Positions 33,101-46,019 are shown, counted from the first letter of the stretch. The stretch: 64,000 nucleotides of DNA from Acholoe squamosa (GCA_949317995.1 OX439051.1:44333250-44397249); one strand, 5' to 3'. Program-made: numbers and translations. Notes: generated from the sequence alone by a model not told the origin.

Positions 33101-33854
33101 GTCTGCCTGTTTATCTGTCACACATAGCTACAGAGCTCTACTTCACTAATTGTATCCTGTTAATCTGCCACAGGTATACCTGGTGGCTGCATAGCTCTAC
33201 CTCACTATTACCATAACAGTGCTGACTTCCTGCAGTTCCCTTCTAGCTAAAATGTAAAGCTTGTTTCATATGATGTCTTTAATATGGGTCTTAAAATTAT
33301 ATATTGCAAATGTGACGTCACACTATCCTTAAGACCCCCCACCACCCCCCGTCACACTGGGGGACGATCACTAGGTATAAAACGAACCCTGTTATACCTC
33401 CTGACCCATGAAATATACCTACAATTTAATACCTTTACAAACAGATTATGGTAGGCCTGGTCAGTCCATTGTTTATACTATTGTTATACCATCTTTCTAC
33501 TGTTTGCAATGCAGCTATCTGATTAATGTCAATTTAGAATGGTATAGGGTTCACAGCTATGGAACATGGCCAGGAGAGAGGCTGGGAGGGTCCCAGCGAC
33601 CTCCCCACCATAGCTGTCAGTCTAGGGTTGGGCATCTAGGCTACTAGGGTCCGGGAGCAGTTGGGTATCGGTGGCAACAGTTTGCAAATGTGTTTTTTTA
33701 ATGTTATTCTTTATAATGCTAAACCATTGACCCATTCTGACATTTTCAAAATTCACCAGAGATTTCCATACATACTTTTGAACATAAGAGAACATTCAAA
33801 CTGGCAATGCTATTTTGATTTTGTATTTTGCACAGGTGCCTATTGCTCAGCCCT

Positions 33855-34020
33855 GCACTTTCTACCTATAGGGGAAATTTCTAATGACCCACTGGTTAAA
33901 TGAGACTGAGGGATTTGGTGTTAGGATTTGGTGTTATACTTTCTACCTATAGGGGAAATTTCCCATGACCCCCTGGTTAAATGAGACTGATGGATTTGGT
34001 GTTAGGATTTGGTGTTATAC
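33855..34020 (+). repeat. Tandem duplication, about 85-95 bp unit
   Basis: CTTTCTACCTATAGGGGAAA...TTAGGATTTGGTGTTATA occurs twice in direct succession with few changes. Non-coding. Confidence 0.8.
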
Positions 34021-35136
34021 TTGCATGGTCATGTTTCATTGACTATGAATAAAAACATCCTTCTTCAAACTTTGTATTTGTTTTAGTAGGTTTAGGGGAA
34101 TTGCTTCTCAAAATATGGGAGTTTCATCTAATCCCTGCATATATAACATTTACATGACGATTGCATTCACAACAGAGCAAATAAGAAAATTATTTCATTT
34201 TTTTTTGCATTTGCTTTTGTACATTTCATCCCAAAATATGAAATTCACACTGAGTTCAACATACTGCGAAACATTGAGAATTCAAGTCTTAAAAATCTGA
34301 GGCTCAGGCATTCAGGTCTCCACAACGAGGATGCCTCTCCCAAACAGTGAATTTTGTTAGTTTCGTAACGTCATTCATGAACATGGCCTTCAAAGCTATT
34401 GTCTAGTAAGTGAATAAATGACAATGGAATGAATTTTGTGTTCAGAGTTTTACTAAAATTTAATATATTTCTATAGCACAGCAGAGAGAGGGATGGAGGG
34501 GGTCTAGTTGTGTGGATAAGAGAGCTTAGGGAGTGCCACCAGCCGAACTCATAGATGGAGAAAGTTCTTTTGGGCTGGAGTACCATGTTCAGATGGATAA
34601 AGTTATACCTAGTGGTCTCGGGGACCTTACATTGTTATACCTAGTGGTCCCATGGCAAATTCACTTTTATACCTAGTGGCCCCAGGGAAGTAGAAGTATG
34701 GAGTCTGGGGCCACTAGGTATAATTCTCCCAAATCCACAGGGGTCTTCAACCTGTGTTGTTACCACATTTTAATTATATGTAAACCTAATGTGCTAAATG
34801 AAGCCATGGCTGTTTATACAAGATCACCAATTAAGGATTATACCTCCTGGTCCCTGGCTTTATACCTAGTGACCCCTACTCGTCACACTCTGTCACAATC
34901 AGAAAATACCTCCCCACCCCCTCCTGTGTGAAGTAATTTATGGAAGGCCCCTTAAAACGCTGGGGCAGTTATTAGATACGGCATACTACTGTCATGCCCT
35001 GTTTATAAGGTGTGGCTTATCCAAAACTTAAAATAGGATCAATTCTAGCTGGAATCCATTCAGTGATGCCATCAGGGGGCTGTCTTTCCTTATGTTTAAA
35101 AATATAGTTATATACGGACTCATATATAGGGATTTA

Positions 35137-35312
35137 TGGCGGACCATAAATAAATACATGACAAAAAAGTGTTCCGGCACCCGTCCATATATTTTCAGCT
35201 TTATTTCCTAACATACGGACACATACGGGGGTACACATACGGACGTCCGTATGTTCCCTCCGTATCTTAATATATGTGTCCGTATGTTGTCTCACATACC
35301 TTAAATACCGGG
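35137..35312. repeat. Left subterminal ACATACGGAC repeats
   Basis: Several copies of ACATACGGAC in both orientations, including the palindrome ACATACGGACGTCCGTATGT. They mirror those at the right end (44265-44560) and are likely protein-binding sites of the transposition machinery. Confidence 0.75.
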
Positions 35313-35422
35313 GAAACCCCATGGGTATCCTCGGGGTTCCCGTATGTCACGTGGTCTGACGTCATGTACATGCGGAAAATCCCTTTTAATCGCCATTTGC
35401 AAAAAAACCTTACCCAAGCACG

Positions 35423-38400
35423 ATGTCTTCTTTCGAGGTAAGTTAATCGATGATTTTAATTCAAAACAGGGGTTTTAAGTCAAGCTCTGTCTAACAGAAG
35501 AAGGAGAGCTTAACTAGGCACTTATCTAGTTTTTCAAGAGTTTATTCCATTAAACTTATCTAGTGAGCAATGGATAGATCTTGAGAAAAGAAGTGGATTT
35601 GCTTTTTAAATGAAGTCTCTATGTCAATTTAAAGTGGAATTATGACCGGTCAAAGGTACCAAATCAGACCCAGAATTCTGCCATAGTTAAGAGTTTAATT
35701 TGGATCCAATTTTGTGATCAAGCAAGATAAATCTAAGGTAGCCTAGATCACTAAAAGGATTATTTTGGGCAATTCTCTTTTCAGATAAGCAAGATATACC
35801 CCCAAGAATGTAAATAATGATACATTTTATCATAATCAAACAATGTAAAAGCAAATTTTTTATGTCATCTTTTCCCTTGAACTGCGCGCTCTGACAGAAC
35901 CATGGCAGACTATCGTCCTTGACTCAGGATGTTTGAATGTTCATAACTTCCATTTAAATCGTCATAAAAACTTCATTTAAAAAGCAAAACAACTTATTTT
36001 TATCACAGCTATCAATGTCTCATCATATAAAATGCATACAATAAGGTCTTAATTGAGAGGTACGTGCCTTACATGGGGAGGTTGGGACAAGTGTCCAGAG
36101 ATAATCTCGCCTAAAAAGTTTGCAGGGTCTGTCGAACATACTGCAGACCCTTAGAAAAAGAAAAGCTACACATTTTCTAAATGATTTTTATCCATAGAAC
36201 AGGTGGGAACCATTTATTTTTAGGTGCTCAGTGATCTTCTCATCATAAAATGGTTCTAAACTTTTGGTTGAACTTCAATGGGGTCAAAGGCAAAATTCCC
36301 TGCATTCAACCTTGTACAAAAAATATTCATTTTAAAGGTCTAGCCAAGCCTGTTAAAATGAGCCCTTGTTTGTAAAGATCCACCAGTAAATAGTTTCAGA
36401 ATAAGCTTGCAAAGAAAGGAGAGTTTAACACTACCCAGTTTCAGCATTATCACAGTTTCACACCTCTACTGCAGCAGACTCACACACTGGAGGCATTTCA
36501 GTGCCTAGCTTAACTCTTTTTTGTCCTGGGCATTCACATCTGTTTCTTTCTTACTTTAAAGCCTGTGCTAACTACGAACTTGCTATCTCCTGTCTGTTTT
36601 TTTTTTTTTTGTACCGGTTCTGAAGTAGAGGGAAAGGCTTTTATTTTTTTTATATTCAACGCGAGTTTTCCAGCAGGCATGTCAGTCTTCATGTTATATG
36701 GAAGGTACGTTTGAAATCCTCATTTCCTTACACTTTTTGTCTTCTGTGTTTGTTTTTAAGTATATTAATTAAATTTAATGACTTGAAAAAATTCCTTTTT
36801 TATTTTTTCTTTCTATCGAATTTATTGTTATTTTTCTTTGAATATAGTTTTTCCTCCTTTCTTTTTTCAGCGTCAGGACATAGATGCGCAGTACAAAACA
36901 GGGAGCGGCCAAAAGGACGATTCTAATTACCTCACAGACCTGGAACAAGCTGCTTGTGACTACTGTGGGACAGAGGTTATTCTTGGTGAGTCTCACCTCT
37001 CTGATGAAAATGTTCATCCATATGTTTAAACTTGTTACACTATATCTGATATTATTCTGTATAATTTTAATACATACTAACATAAGGAAAGACAGTGAGC
37101 AGACTTAAGGAATTGTCAAGTAAAGTTTATGCTTTTCCCACATATACTATTATTATAATATGGTCATGAATTATTTTGTTTGGTTTCATTTTCTCTTTTT
37201 TTTTCTGTCAGGGATAAAAGGCATGCAGCCACCCGATCTGAAAGGGGGGGACCCTTCTGAGAGAGACATCCAGTGGTCTTGTTATGACCCTCACCGGCCT
37301 TCTCGTGTCGATTATGAGAAGATGAAGATGCCTTCAGATTCACTCTCCGCTGCTTTGATGGGTCAAATGCTGGACAGCATCGACGGAGGTGGGTACCATA
37401 TGGATGAAGCTGCTTTTAAAATAACTGCTTTCAAATACCTCATTTCTCATCTTCATATGAATTTATTTCAGACATGTCAGAGTTTCAGATCCCTGCAACA
37501 TTTCATATGTTTGAGGTTGATATTTTAGTATAGAAAAAAAATGTATAAAGAATTTCAGATGATTATTTCATAGTTTTCTTTATTGTTAAACATGTGCCCT
37601 ATTCCAAGGCGTCCATATTTAGGTGTTTTGTTGAGATACATAGGGTATAAACCCCATTTATGAGTCCCCCAAAATAATCTTCAGATGTTGAACTAAAATG
37701 TCTGTTATATGGAGAATAAAGGTTTTTCTGTCGATTGAAATCATATTTCCTTAATGCCCTTCATTTTTTTTTTCTTTTCTTTTTTCATTTTCAGTTCCTA
37801 TCCTGGAGGACGGGGAGCCAGATACTACATCTAATGCAGGGACAAAGGAGGCTGTGAGCACTCATGGAGGAGAAACCGAGAGCGAGGTAGACGATCAAGA
37901 AGAAGGGGAGTCTTCCAACAACTTGACTCAGTGTAACAAAAGAGACCCTGTCTCTCGCCCGTCTGCAACTGGCCAGTCTTCTATTCTTCAACCAAGGGTA
38001 TCGACTGGGTATATGTTAAAAATATGTAATTCCTTCAACAAAAAACTGTCTTTAGAGAAGGAGAAGAAGGGCTCAACTGGAGTCCAAGTGTCCACCCTAG
38101 TTACAGCCGATCAGTCAAGAGAGAAAGAAAGAGAGGAGCTTCAGAAAAGATTAGAGGACATAAAGAAAAAGAATGCTTACAAAAACAATCAGGGGAAGAA
38201 GACCTCCGCCTCTGGTCAACGTGCTGAGACGTCAACTTCAAGCTCTTTTTCAAAGCCCTCTTGTTCTACATCTAAGCCGTCTAAATCAGCAGGCTCTTCC
38301 AAGGCATTTTCATCAGTAGGGGCTTCCAAGCCTTCTTCATCCGCTCGGCCTTCAAAGTCCTCTTCAGCTCATTCTTCTCTACCCTGTGCCTCTCATCTCT

Positions 38401-41369
38401 TACCTGACCCACCGTTAAAAGACACCCAAGGAGAAGAAGAAGACGACGGAGAGGAAGAACCTTCTCCTGTTTTTCAGGGGAGGAGGCGGAGGAGGGCAGA
38501 TTCCTTTTCTAGTATATTAAATGCGACCCCACCTGTTCTCGAGCATGACGATGATGACTTGGATAAAGAGAATGAATACAACAAAAGGCCTAGTCTAACA
38601 AAACTAGAAAATCCAGCAAAGAAGGCCAAGCTGTACACCCAAGAAGAAGTCGAGGAACTTATAACTGCATCAAAGAAAGATTCGGACATCAAGACTAGTA
38701 CCCCATTGACTAATAAATCGCGAGAAATAAAAAAAAACTCCTGCTGATAAGACTTGTGGAGGGAAAAAAAAAGATAAACCTAACTCTTCAGCTAAACGTC
38801 GTACATCCCCCCGTCTGCAGGCCATGAAGACTATGGAAATCTTAGATGAAATAGCTTCTACTTCGAATGTGTCTTCTAGAAAAAAACTGTTTGATTCAGG
38901 ATCCAAAAAAAACAACATGATGAGGAAAACATATCCGAATTGAAAATGCCCTCTTCACCAGCTCAGTCTGAAATAGAAGATGTGACATCAAGTGCAGGAA
39001 TAGACACAGGTAAGGGCAGTTCTATTAAGACATCCTATGAAAGTTTACACCGTGTGACAGAGGAACTGAAGAGGACTCATGAAGCACTGGCGGAATCGGC
39101 CGTTAAGATATCAGAAGATATGCGATATTCCACTCAAGATTTGGTTTTATCTAATAAGAAAATGATATCCTCATATGACAACTTCTGCAAGCATATGGCG
39201 GAATCAGCGACTGCCATACATTCAAACACCAAGTTGGTGTTAGATAAGTTGGATGAGGCTGCGAGCAGATCGACTGGCACTGTACGAGAGCTGTCTGCTT
39301 CCTTCCTACAGACACAAAAGGAAACTATGGAAGGATTAGAATTAGTTCAAGACAAAGTTATTGAAAGTCTGGTGAAAAGACAAACAAAAATTGCACAGTC
39401 TGTCAATAATATGACGGATGCTTTAGACAAGCATTGTAAGTCAGTGGAAGAAGCTCAGGAAAAAATAAGTGTGGGGGTATTGTCCGTGGCAGACAGTATG
39501 GCTAGACTTAGTGAGAACATGAACCAGCTGGCCTCCAACCAGAGGGCTTTAAACCTGTGCAACAACTCCTCCTTGAAGCTAGTAGACAATACAGAGCGAG
39601 CTCTTGATAGAATAGTAGCTAACCTGGAGAAACTGGCAGATATACAGGAGAAGCTGAACAAGGAATCCGTGGCCAGAACTCTTATTGAAAGTGAGTCAAC
39701 TAAAATGTCAAGCGTCTGAAATCATTCATCTTATTTCCTTATGAAAAGCTAAACGAATAGGGAGCATGTTATAGTTATTTAAAAACGTTTTTCTAATAAA
39801 AGTGGAGGTGGACATGTTATGACAATGCAATACAATGCAGCTCATAAATATACAGTTTAAGACATGATAGGGGGGTCCGTATGTGTGTTAATTATAACAA
39901 TTTTTTTATCTTTTCTTCATTTTAGACAAATAAATGAAACTGTTTGTCATTCAATTCAACAGTGGGACGTCCTTTGGTTAAACCTCTGGCACAGGAGGAA
40001 CAGGAGGAGCCCTGTGAAGACGCAGAAGTGGTTCCAGGATCTCCAGTTCCAGAATGTATTGTATTGTCTCCTGGTACGAAGGATGCTTGCCCGGACAAAG
40101 CTTTAGACAAAGGTATAAATACTTTCTACTTTGTTTCTTTGTGCTTTACAATGTAATAATAACCTATCACTACCAACAGAGAAGCATGTACAGGCCAGAA
40201 TGTGGACAATTGCTTTCTTGATAACCTTTTCCAGCATGTACAGCATGTGTGTGTAACATAACTAACCCTTCACTTTATTTGAAATCAAAGTAAATTATAT
40301 GGAGATATGAGATCAGGGCGAAGAGAAATAACCTAACAAGAAACTTGGTTTGTAACACTAGTCTCTCCCTTTTATTGTCACAAAGCCCTGGAGACAGTAG
40401 AAAATGAGAACCCTACCTCAGAAGTAGATACTTTGGTTATATCTGCCTTCCTTACTCATCCGAACCCTCCTCCTGGTAAGTCGAGAAGAGTTTCAATGAA
40501 AGGAAATATCTGTATGGGTTTTCATATGAAATAATTTGCTCATTTTTACCTTTTTTTGTTCATATAGTCTTACAGCCTTAAATTTTACGGTATATCATTA
40601 TGTAGAAATGAAATAATTTTTTTTTATAAGTATTTACTTTATTATTTTGGATCTTCTTACAGTTGGAACAACCCCTCCTTATCAGACACGGGACGAGGGA
40701 AGCCCGGGGTTACTTTTCGACCTCGAAGAGGGCCAAAGAAAATTAGCTATTCCCGGCAAAGGTAAGCATTATTTCATTTTTCATGAAAGAAAGGGAGAGA
40801 GAAAATCTTAAATTTAAAATGAAACGTGTATCAGAAAGTAAGCCAAACTTAAGTGTAAAATCTGAAAGGGATAAATTTATTCACTTGCTGGAAAATTGTA
40901 GTAATTGTCCTCTTTTCCTGTAAAGTATACCCTGCTGTCAGCCGCTAGCCTTCTTTTGGTTTATTTTAGAAGCCTGTTTTGATTTGGATACTGGTAAGAG
41001 GTGCGGCTTATGTGAGAAATTGTATGGTAATTTTGTTTTCAGCTATTAACTACATAGATCCTGAAGACAACAGCCTCCCCCATTTTTCAGTGCTGCACAA
41101 GGACGAGTATTGTCATCGTCACTTAAGATGGCCCTGAGGAAGTAGAAGGAGAAGTGGAAAACCCTGAGGTTATCGTGAAGGAAGGCCATCACCAGAAGGA
41201 AACAGCTTCAGAGGCAGCTTCAGAGGCAGCTTCAGAGGCAGCTTCAGAGGCAGCTTCATAGGCAGACACAGAAGCTTCTGAGAAGGATGAAGGGCAAAAC
41301 AAAAAGAGAGGTGTACCTGTGAAAAGATCCTCAAGAAGCAGGAAGGCTACCAAAAAATATAATGACTAA
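35423..41369 (+). CDS. Harbinger accessory gene, unrecognised nuclear-looking protein, multi-exon
   Basis: Exons in phase: 35423-35437, 36871-36985, 37212-37388, 37795-39690, 39963-40112, 40386-40475, 40663-40761 and a last exon from 41043. The N-terminus has CDYCGTEV and, in the next exon, WSCYDPH, a possible CxxC...CxxxH zinc site. The big exon is rich in Ser and Lys with RRRRRAD, an acidic stretch (DDDDLDKENE) and long coiled coil (about 39000-39690). I see no Myb/SANT domain, the usual partner of Harbinger transposases. The large exon is broken twice at A-runs (near 38730 and 38908). The end is uncertain: one frame stops at 41137, another continues to 41369 with ETASEAASEA repeats and one internal TAG. 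Function unknown; a role in DNA binding or nuclear import of the transposase is only inference. Confidence 0.65.
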
Positions 41370-41539
41370 TGTTATGTTGTCAAGAATTGTTAACAGACTA
41401 ACAGTTAGAATAGGTAATTAAGATTTTAATGCACATAAAAGACAGGCTGTTATCTTGAGTTTTATTATACCTCAGTACTCTCATGTCAATGTTACGACAA
41501 ACAGAGACTAGTCATGTTGTTCTTGTCTTAAAAGTTAGG

Positions 41540-42050
41540 TACAGTTCATCGTACACTTTTTAATGTTGCATTGTTAAGGATATCAGTGTCATTTTTAAAC
41601 TTTCAACTTAAAACTGCAAACATCATACTGCATATTTTAGAATCACGGGAGTACATGTTGATTTCATTAAAAAAAGAACAGAAAAGATGTTTTGAGATAC
41701 ATTTAGTCATAAAGTTTCCTGACATAGGAATACACTAGGAAAAGATAATGTAAGGTGTGAACAAGATTATTATTCACCCATAGCCATACATATTGTTCGA
41801 AAGAGGTATTGTTGCATTATTCAGGATAACAGTATCAATTTTTAATTTTCTACATACAACTGAAAAAATGACACTCTTTATGTTAGAGTCACGGTACTGG
41901 ATGTTCATTTGAATGAAAAAAGAAATGGAAAGATGTTTTAGATACATTTAGTCATAAGGTTTCCTGACATACAGCTACACAATGCAAAGGTAATGTTAGG
42001 TGTGAACAAGATTATTATTCACCCATTGCCATATGTGTTGTTCTACAAAG
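41540..42050 (+). repeat. Imperfect tandem duplication between the two Harbinger genes
   Basis: A block of about 245 bp with GATACATTTAGTCATAA and GGTGTGAACAAGATTATTAT occurs twice. It lies in the space between the convergent genes. Poly-A signals are seen for both strands nearby (AATAAA near 42090 plus; TTTATT near 42131, i.e. AATAAA on minus). Confidence 0.65.
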
Positions 42051-42211
42051 GGGAAGTTCATTTTGATATGCATGCTGTTCACTCTTAGAAATAAACGTCA
42101 TTTTTTAATACTGCATTTGCAGTATAGTCCTTTATTTACACAATAAATTAGAGCTCCAAAAAAAATATATACATTTATATACAAGAAAGCTGTCTAGGTC
42201 CATTTAAACTT

Positions 42212-44164
42212 TCAATGCAGATAGTTAGCGTCATAGTATTCCTCTATCAGTGCGTTCATCTGGTCCAACAAAACAGCTAGCTGAGGTGCCACTTGTGGGT
42301 CTCTGTGGTCAGGACACTGTAGTCCCTCCTGTGGAAAATCTTCCTCCTGGGGAGTGGGTTGACCCTCTTCCGCCTCTGTCTCATCTATATCTTTTTGGAT
42401 GAAGTACTTGTTGACGAAGGTAGACCGCAGATTGTGGAAGGCCACATGTCTGTTGGTCTCCTCTGTTCAGGTTGGGAACAGGGTTTCTGGATCTGCGGAA
42501 GCTGTCCCTCGCGAGGTAATCGGGCAGAAGATAGACCTTAGCCGCTTTAGCACAATTATGCAGAGCCACACAAGTCTCTATAATGGCTCCTGCTGTAGGA
42601 GGGTCATGGTAGAGGTAACCCCCACTGCTGTCGAGACACCTGCAAGAACCGAAAAGAATGTCAGTCAAGATTCCTTGACAATTGTTTCAAGTCTAATAAT
42701 AAAATCATGTAATGTACTTTATTTAGTATATTTTCTTTCTTTATAATTATATATGGTGTTATAAACCAAAGAAATATAATAATCTGAGCTCTAAGGACTC
42801 ACCTCCACCTCTGCTTTAATATCCCTATTGTCCTCTCCACAGAAGACCTTGTCTTCCGGTGCCATTTGTTGTAATCGATGTCGGATTGAGTCTTCTCATA
42901 TTTAATGGGAGTCAAGACATAATCAGTCAGAACATACCTGAAAAATAACAATAAAATTATTTTTTTCTCTGTTAAGTCAAGGCTCACATTGGTTTCAATA
43001 GGATATAAAAAATAGGTACATATGGACAACAGATGAAAGACTTGTTTACAAAAAAAAGTGACTGAAAGAGTTCTGTAAGCACAAAACTTACCCAGAGTCT
43101 CCTAGGAGGTAGTTGACCTGAGAGCCGTTCATGACATAGATATCTTTACAACTTCCAGGGTTTGCTGCATTAACATGGAAGATGAACCCATCATAGTCTG
43201 CGATGATCTGCAAATATATTTTAACCATGGTGAAGGACAGAAAAATTCCTTTGTCTTGCTTTTTTAAGTTCAATTAATCATAGTTCAATTACTTTAGCTG
43301 AAAGTTTTAATCACGTCTTTCAGAGTTTTTAACAGTATCTACGGATAAGTTCCTCTGAGGAAAAGGAAGTGGAAAACAACTCAGAACAATGCTGAACAAG
43401 ACTTGAAATGATCCTCACCATAGCATTAATACTGTAATAGCCTTTGTAGCAGTAGAACTGGTTTTCGTCATTCACCACACCTTTCGGACACAAAATAGGG
43501 ATATGGGTCCCGTCTACCATACCAAAGCAACGTGGCTTCTTCTTCTTCTTATAGAAAACAGTTGCCTTGGCATTCTTGTCGTCGAAGCTGTCTGGCCAGA
43601 CCACATATTCACTGATGTGAGTCCGGAAGTACTCAGCCACATCCTTGACTGAGCATCCCACCACGCTTTTGCTTATGCCATGGCAGTCCCCTATTGTCTG
43701 GTATGTTGCCCCAGTGGAGAAGTACCTTAAGGCAACGCAGAACTGCAAATTGAAAGAGAAAGATGGGTGTAGGCCACTGACTAAATAACTAATTAACGTG
43801 AAACAAGGCCTCCATTCATTTTTAAATTATTCATGTGTTTTTCCTTTGATTCTATGTGGCCCAAGTTTTCAAGCAAAGTAAACATCCAATATTATTACAC
43901 AAAGAGAAAGCTGAGGGGAAAAGGAGAGAGAGAAGGGGGGGACGTGCTTAAGTCTTAGAAACTTACTCTTATCCTGTAAGGGACAGCATGTTTACCCCTC
44001 AACTCTTTCACTTTCTTTGTGGAAACCCATTTCTCTGTAAGCATCCATACCACTGGCTTGGTCAGTCTGTAACGCTGAACAAACTTTCGGTCTGTGAAGA
44101 AAGATAAGGGATCGAGCCTCTTGTAGTATTCCCTTTTGGCTCTCTGTATCCATCCTATTGCCAT
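42212..44164 (-). CDS. PIF/Harbinger DDE transposase, five exons
   Basis: Exons (minus): 44164-43967, 43742-43419, 43207-43092, 42937-42803, 42639-42212, all GT...AG and in phase. The start resembles Harbinger proteins (LDPLSFFTDRKFVQRYRLTK). The three catalytic acids are present: FGMVDGTHIPI (first D), NPGSCKDIY...LLGDSGY (second D) and RSSVERTIGILKQRWR (E). The helix-turn-helix-like TYQTIGDCHGISKSVVG precedes them. Total length is near 400 residues, usual for the family. In the last exon the frame that fits the family (VAFHNLRSTFVNKYF...) is offset from the upstream frame near 42450, apparently by a lost dinucleotide, so the C-terminus is frameshifted or misassembled. The enzyme would cut and paste the element at its terminal repeats. 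Confidence 0.88.
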
Positions 44165-44264
44165 GTTATCGAGCAGGTCAGAGCTGGTTCGAAATTGGCT
44201 GCCAAAAAAAACTTGGTGACTTCCGGGTCAAGGTCAGAGGTCATAACCCCACAAAGGGCTCAGA

Positions 44265-44560
44265 GGGAAATTACGGACACATACGGACGTTCTCCGGGTC
44301 CGCATGTGACATACGGTGGTCCGTATGACGTAAAAGAACATACGAGGGGGTACCCCACCATGATGTATTTGAGACTGTTCATACGGCGTTTCAAAGGATT
44401 TCTCGAAGTCCGTAAGATAGGGAAATACAGGGTTTTTTCCATATATAAATACGGACCTCCGCAGGTTGAACACAAAAGTCCGTATATATAAGGAAATACA
44501 CTTAACTGAATTATATCATATACGGACATCCGTATATGACATATGGAGGTCCGCATGATA
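44265..44560. repeat. Right subterminal ACATACGGAC repeats
   Basis: Multiple copies of (AC)ATACGGAC and GTCCGTAT(GT) in both orientations, matching the left subterminal region. Confidence 0.75.
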
Positions 44561-44578
44561 GGGAAAAACAGCCCCCTG

Positions 44579-45689
44579 GTACATATATGTGAAGTAAGGC
44601 TACCCTGCTTCCGTGTTTTACTACTAGGTGTCAGATAGGCGTCAGAGGGGAGCTATAAAGATCTTTAACTGTCTTAACCCGTCGTAGCTATCAGTAAACC
44701 CAGGAATGAAGGCTGAATGGGAAAGTATCAGATGATCTAACAACAGCTTTTATTCATCAGGAATCGCAATAGTAGCCTAGACTGGAGCGGCCTGTCCATA
44801 GTGTCTGCAGACAGGTAGACCTGAATGTTGTAGTGACATCTGGGCAGCAGTGAACCAGACACCTACAACAGTTTGATGGATATTACAGTTCACATAATGT
44901 GACCACAGTTCCACATATTGGCCAGTGTCTAAGATGTATTGAGCCACTCTCTCTATTACCTTAACGGGATAAAAGGAGGGCAGTGCCAGTATCTACGGTC
45001 GTCTGCCCAAGTGTTACATAAAACAATGGTAAATGTCTCACATGACAAAAGTGGACTGTTTACAAGCATTTGAACCCTCTAAACACTACTCAAGAATCAT
45101 GAACCGGTTGATACTTGTCGTGATCACAAGTCATGACACAATTACTGTAAATTCTCTCATATAAGCCGCACCCTTGTATAAGCCTCCCCTGAGTTTGTAG
45201 AAAAATCCAAAGATTTCAAGATAGTATATCTTTTTTCTTATGAATGGATCCGGGGGGGGGCACTAAGGTAGGGTTTGGCTCACGGGTGCCACGGGACCCT
45301 CGGGAGCAGTCAGCGGTGGGCCAGGGGTAAGGCTTAAAAGGCAGGGCGGTCAGCTCCCTGCATCATCAAAAGGAGCGGGCTTAAGACTTTCTGTTTATGT
45401 AAACTACCCCCCCCCCATCACCTACCACCCACCCTGACATCACCCTCATGTCATATAATATAAAGCCAACACATTGCAGAAACAATACAGGATGCTACTG
45501 TAGCAGTATTGTGTAAAATGGACTCGCTCCTACCCTAGAAAGCCCAGTGTCAGGGTAGAATTAGGGGGGGGGGGGCAATGGGGGGCACTCTATGTATTAC
45601 TTCCCCATGGCAAATATTGGGATATATGTGCGTGGATTCATTATAATGATGTAACATTATATAAATTCTCCTAACATTATGTGAAATGA
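44579..45689. other. Repeat-rich spacer
   Basis: It begins with the second half of the dispersed repeat split by the Harbinger element (GGTACATATATG...CTACTAGGTGTCAG), followed by a reverse copy of the 10985 repeat at about 44780-44870. The phrase TATAAGCC..CC near 45160 recurs inverted near 49020. No gene. Confidence 0.6.
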
Positions 45690-46019
45690 AGAATTTTAAG
45701 TTATAAAGTTACATAGAATCTTTTTAACATACTGAAAAAGATATCTTAAAAAACAAAATTAAATCTAGATCTAGTTCGAGATTAAGGGCAGATCATGTGG
45801 TTTCGGCATATTCACGATAGAGTGTATGTACTACCGCGTAAGTCCAGGGGAGGAACCAGCAGACAATCTGATTGATCAAGGGGTGCTCACATTATGGTTT
45901 TCAGGCAGGCATGCACAATGATGCTAGTCGCCCTTTAAAGATACAAGAAATCATTCAACCACAGCGCTGCTCTTTCATCACATTAATGTATTCCTGTTAG
46001 TTGGATGATAGTTTGTATC

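Larger units (their letters stand above)
29467..35072. other. Gene-free region with dispersed repeats
   Basis: No supported exon. A repeat with AATCAATTCAGT..TGCC..TCCTGGTACACATATAAAACAAG and CAGCTGCCAT occurs at 29640-29745 and 31380-31490. The word TATACCTAGTGG recurs at 34600-34880. A tandem duplication of about 85-95 bp lies at 33855-34020. There is a (TA)n run at 30114-30172. Confidence 0.65.
35073..44578. mobile_element. PIF/Harbinger DNA transposon, 9.5 kb, two genes
   Basis: The ends are CAGGGGGCTGTCTTTCC on the left and its inverse, with one change (CAGGGGGCTGTTTTTCC), on the right. Inside are a spliced PIF/Harbinger DDE transposase on the minus strand and a convergent spliced accessory gene on the plus strand. 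The outer flanks match the two halves of a dispersed repeat also found uninterrupted at 29640 and 31380, so the insertion is confirmed by a related empty site. A clean 3-bp target duplication could not be read. Subterminal regions carry many copies of ACATACGGAC. Confidence 0.88.

Noticed and set aside
39922-40156. Extra small open frames in the accessory gene introns
   Set aside because: They conflict with the in-phase splice sites and carry no motif.
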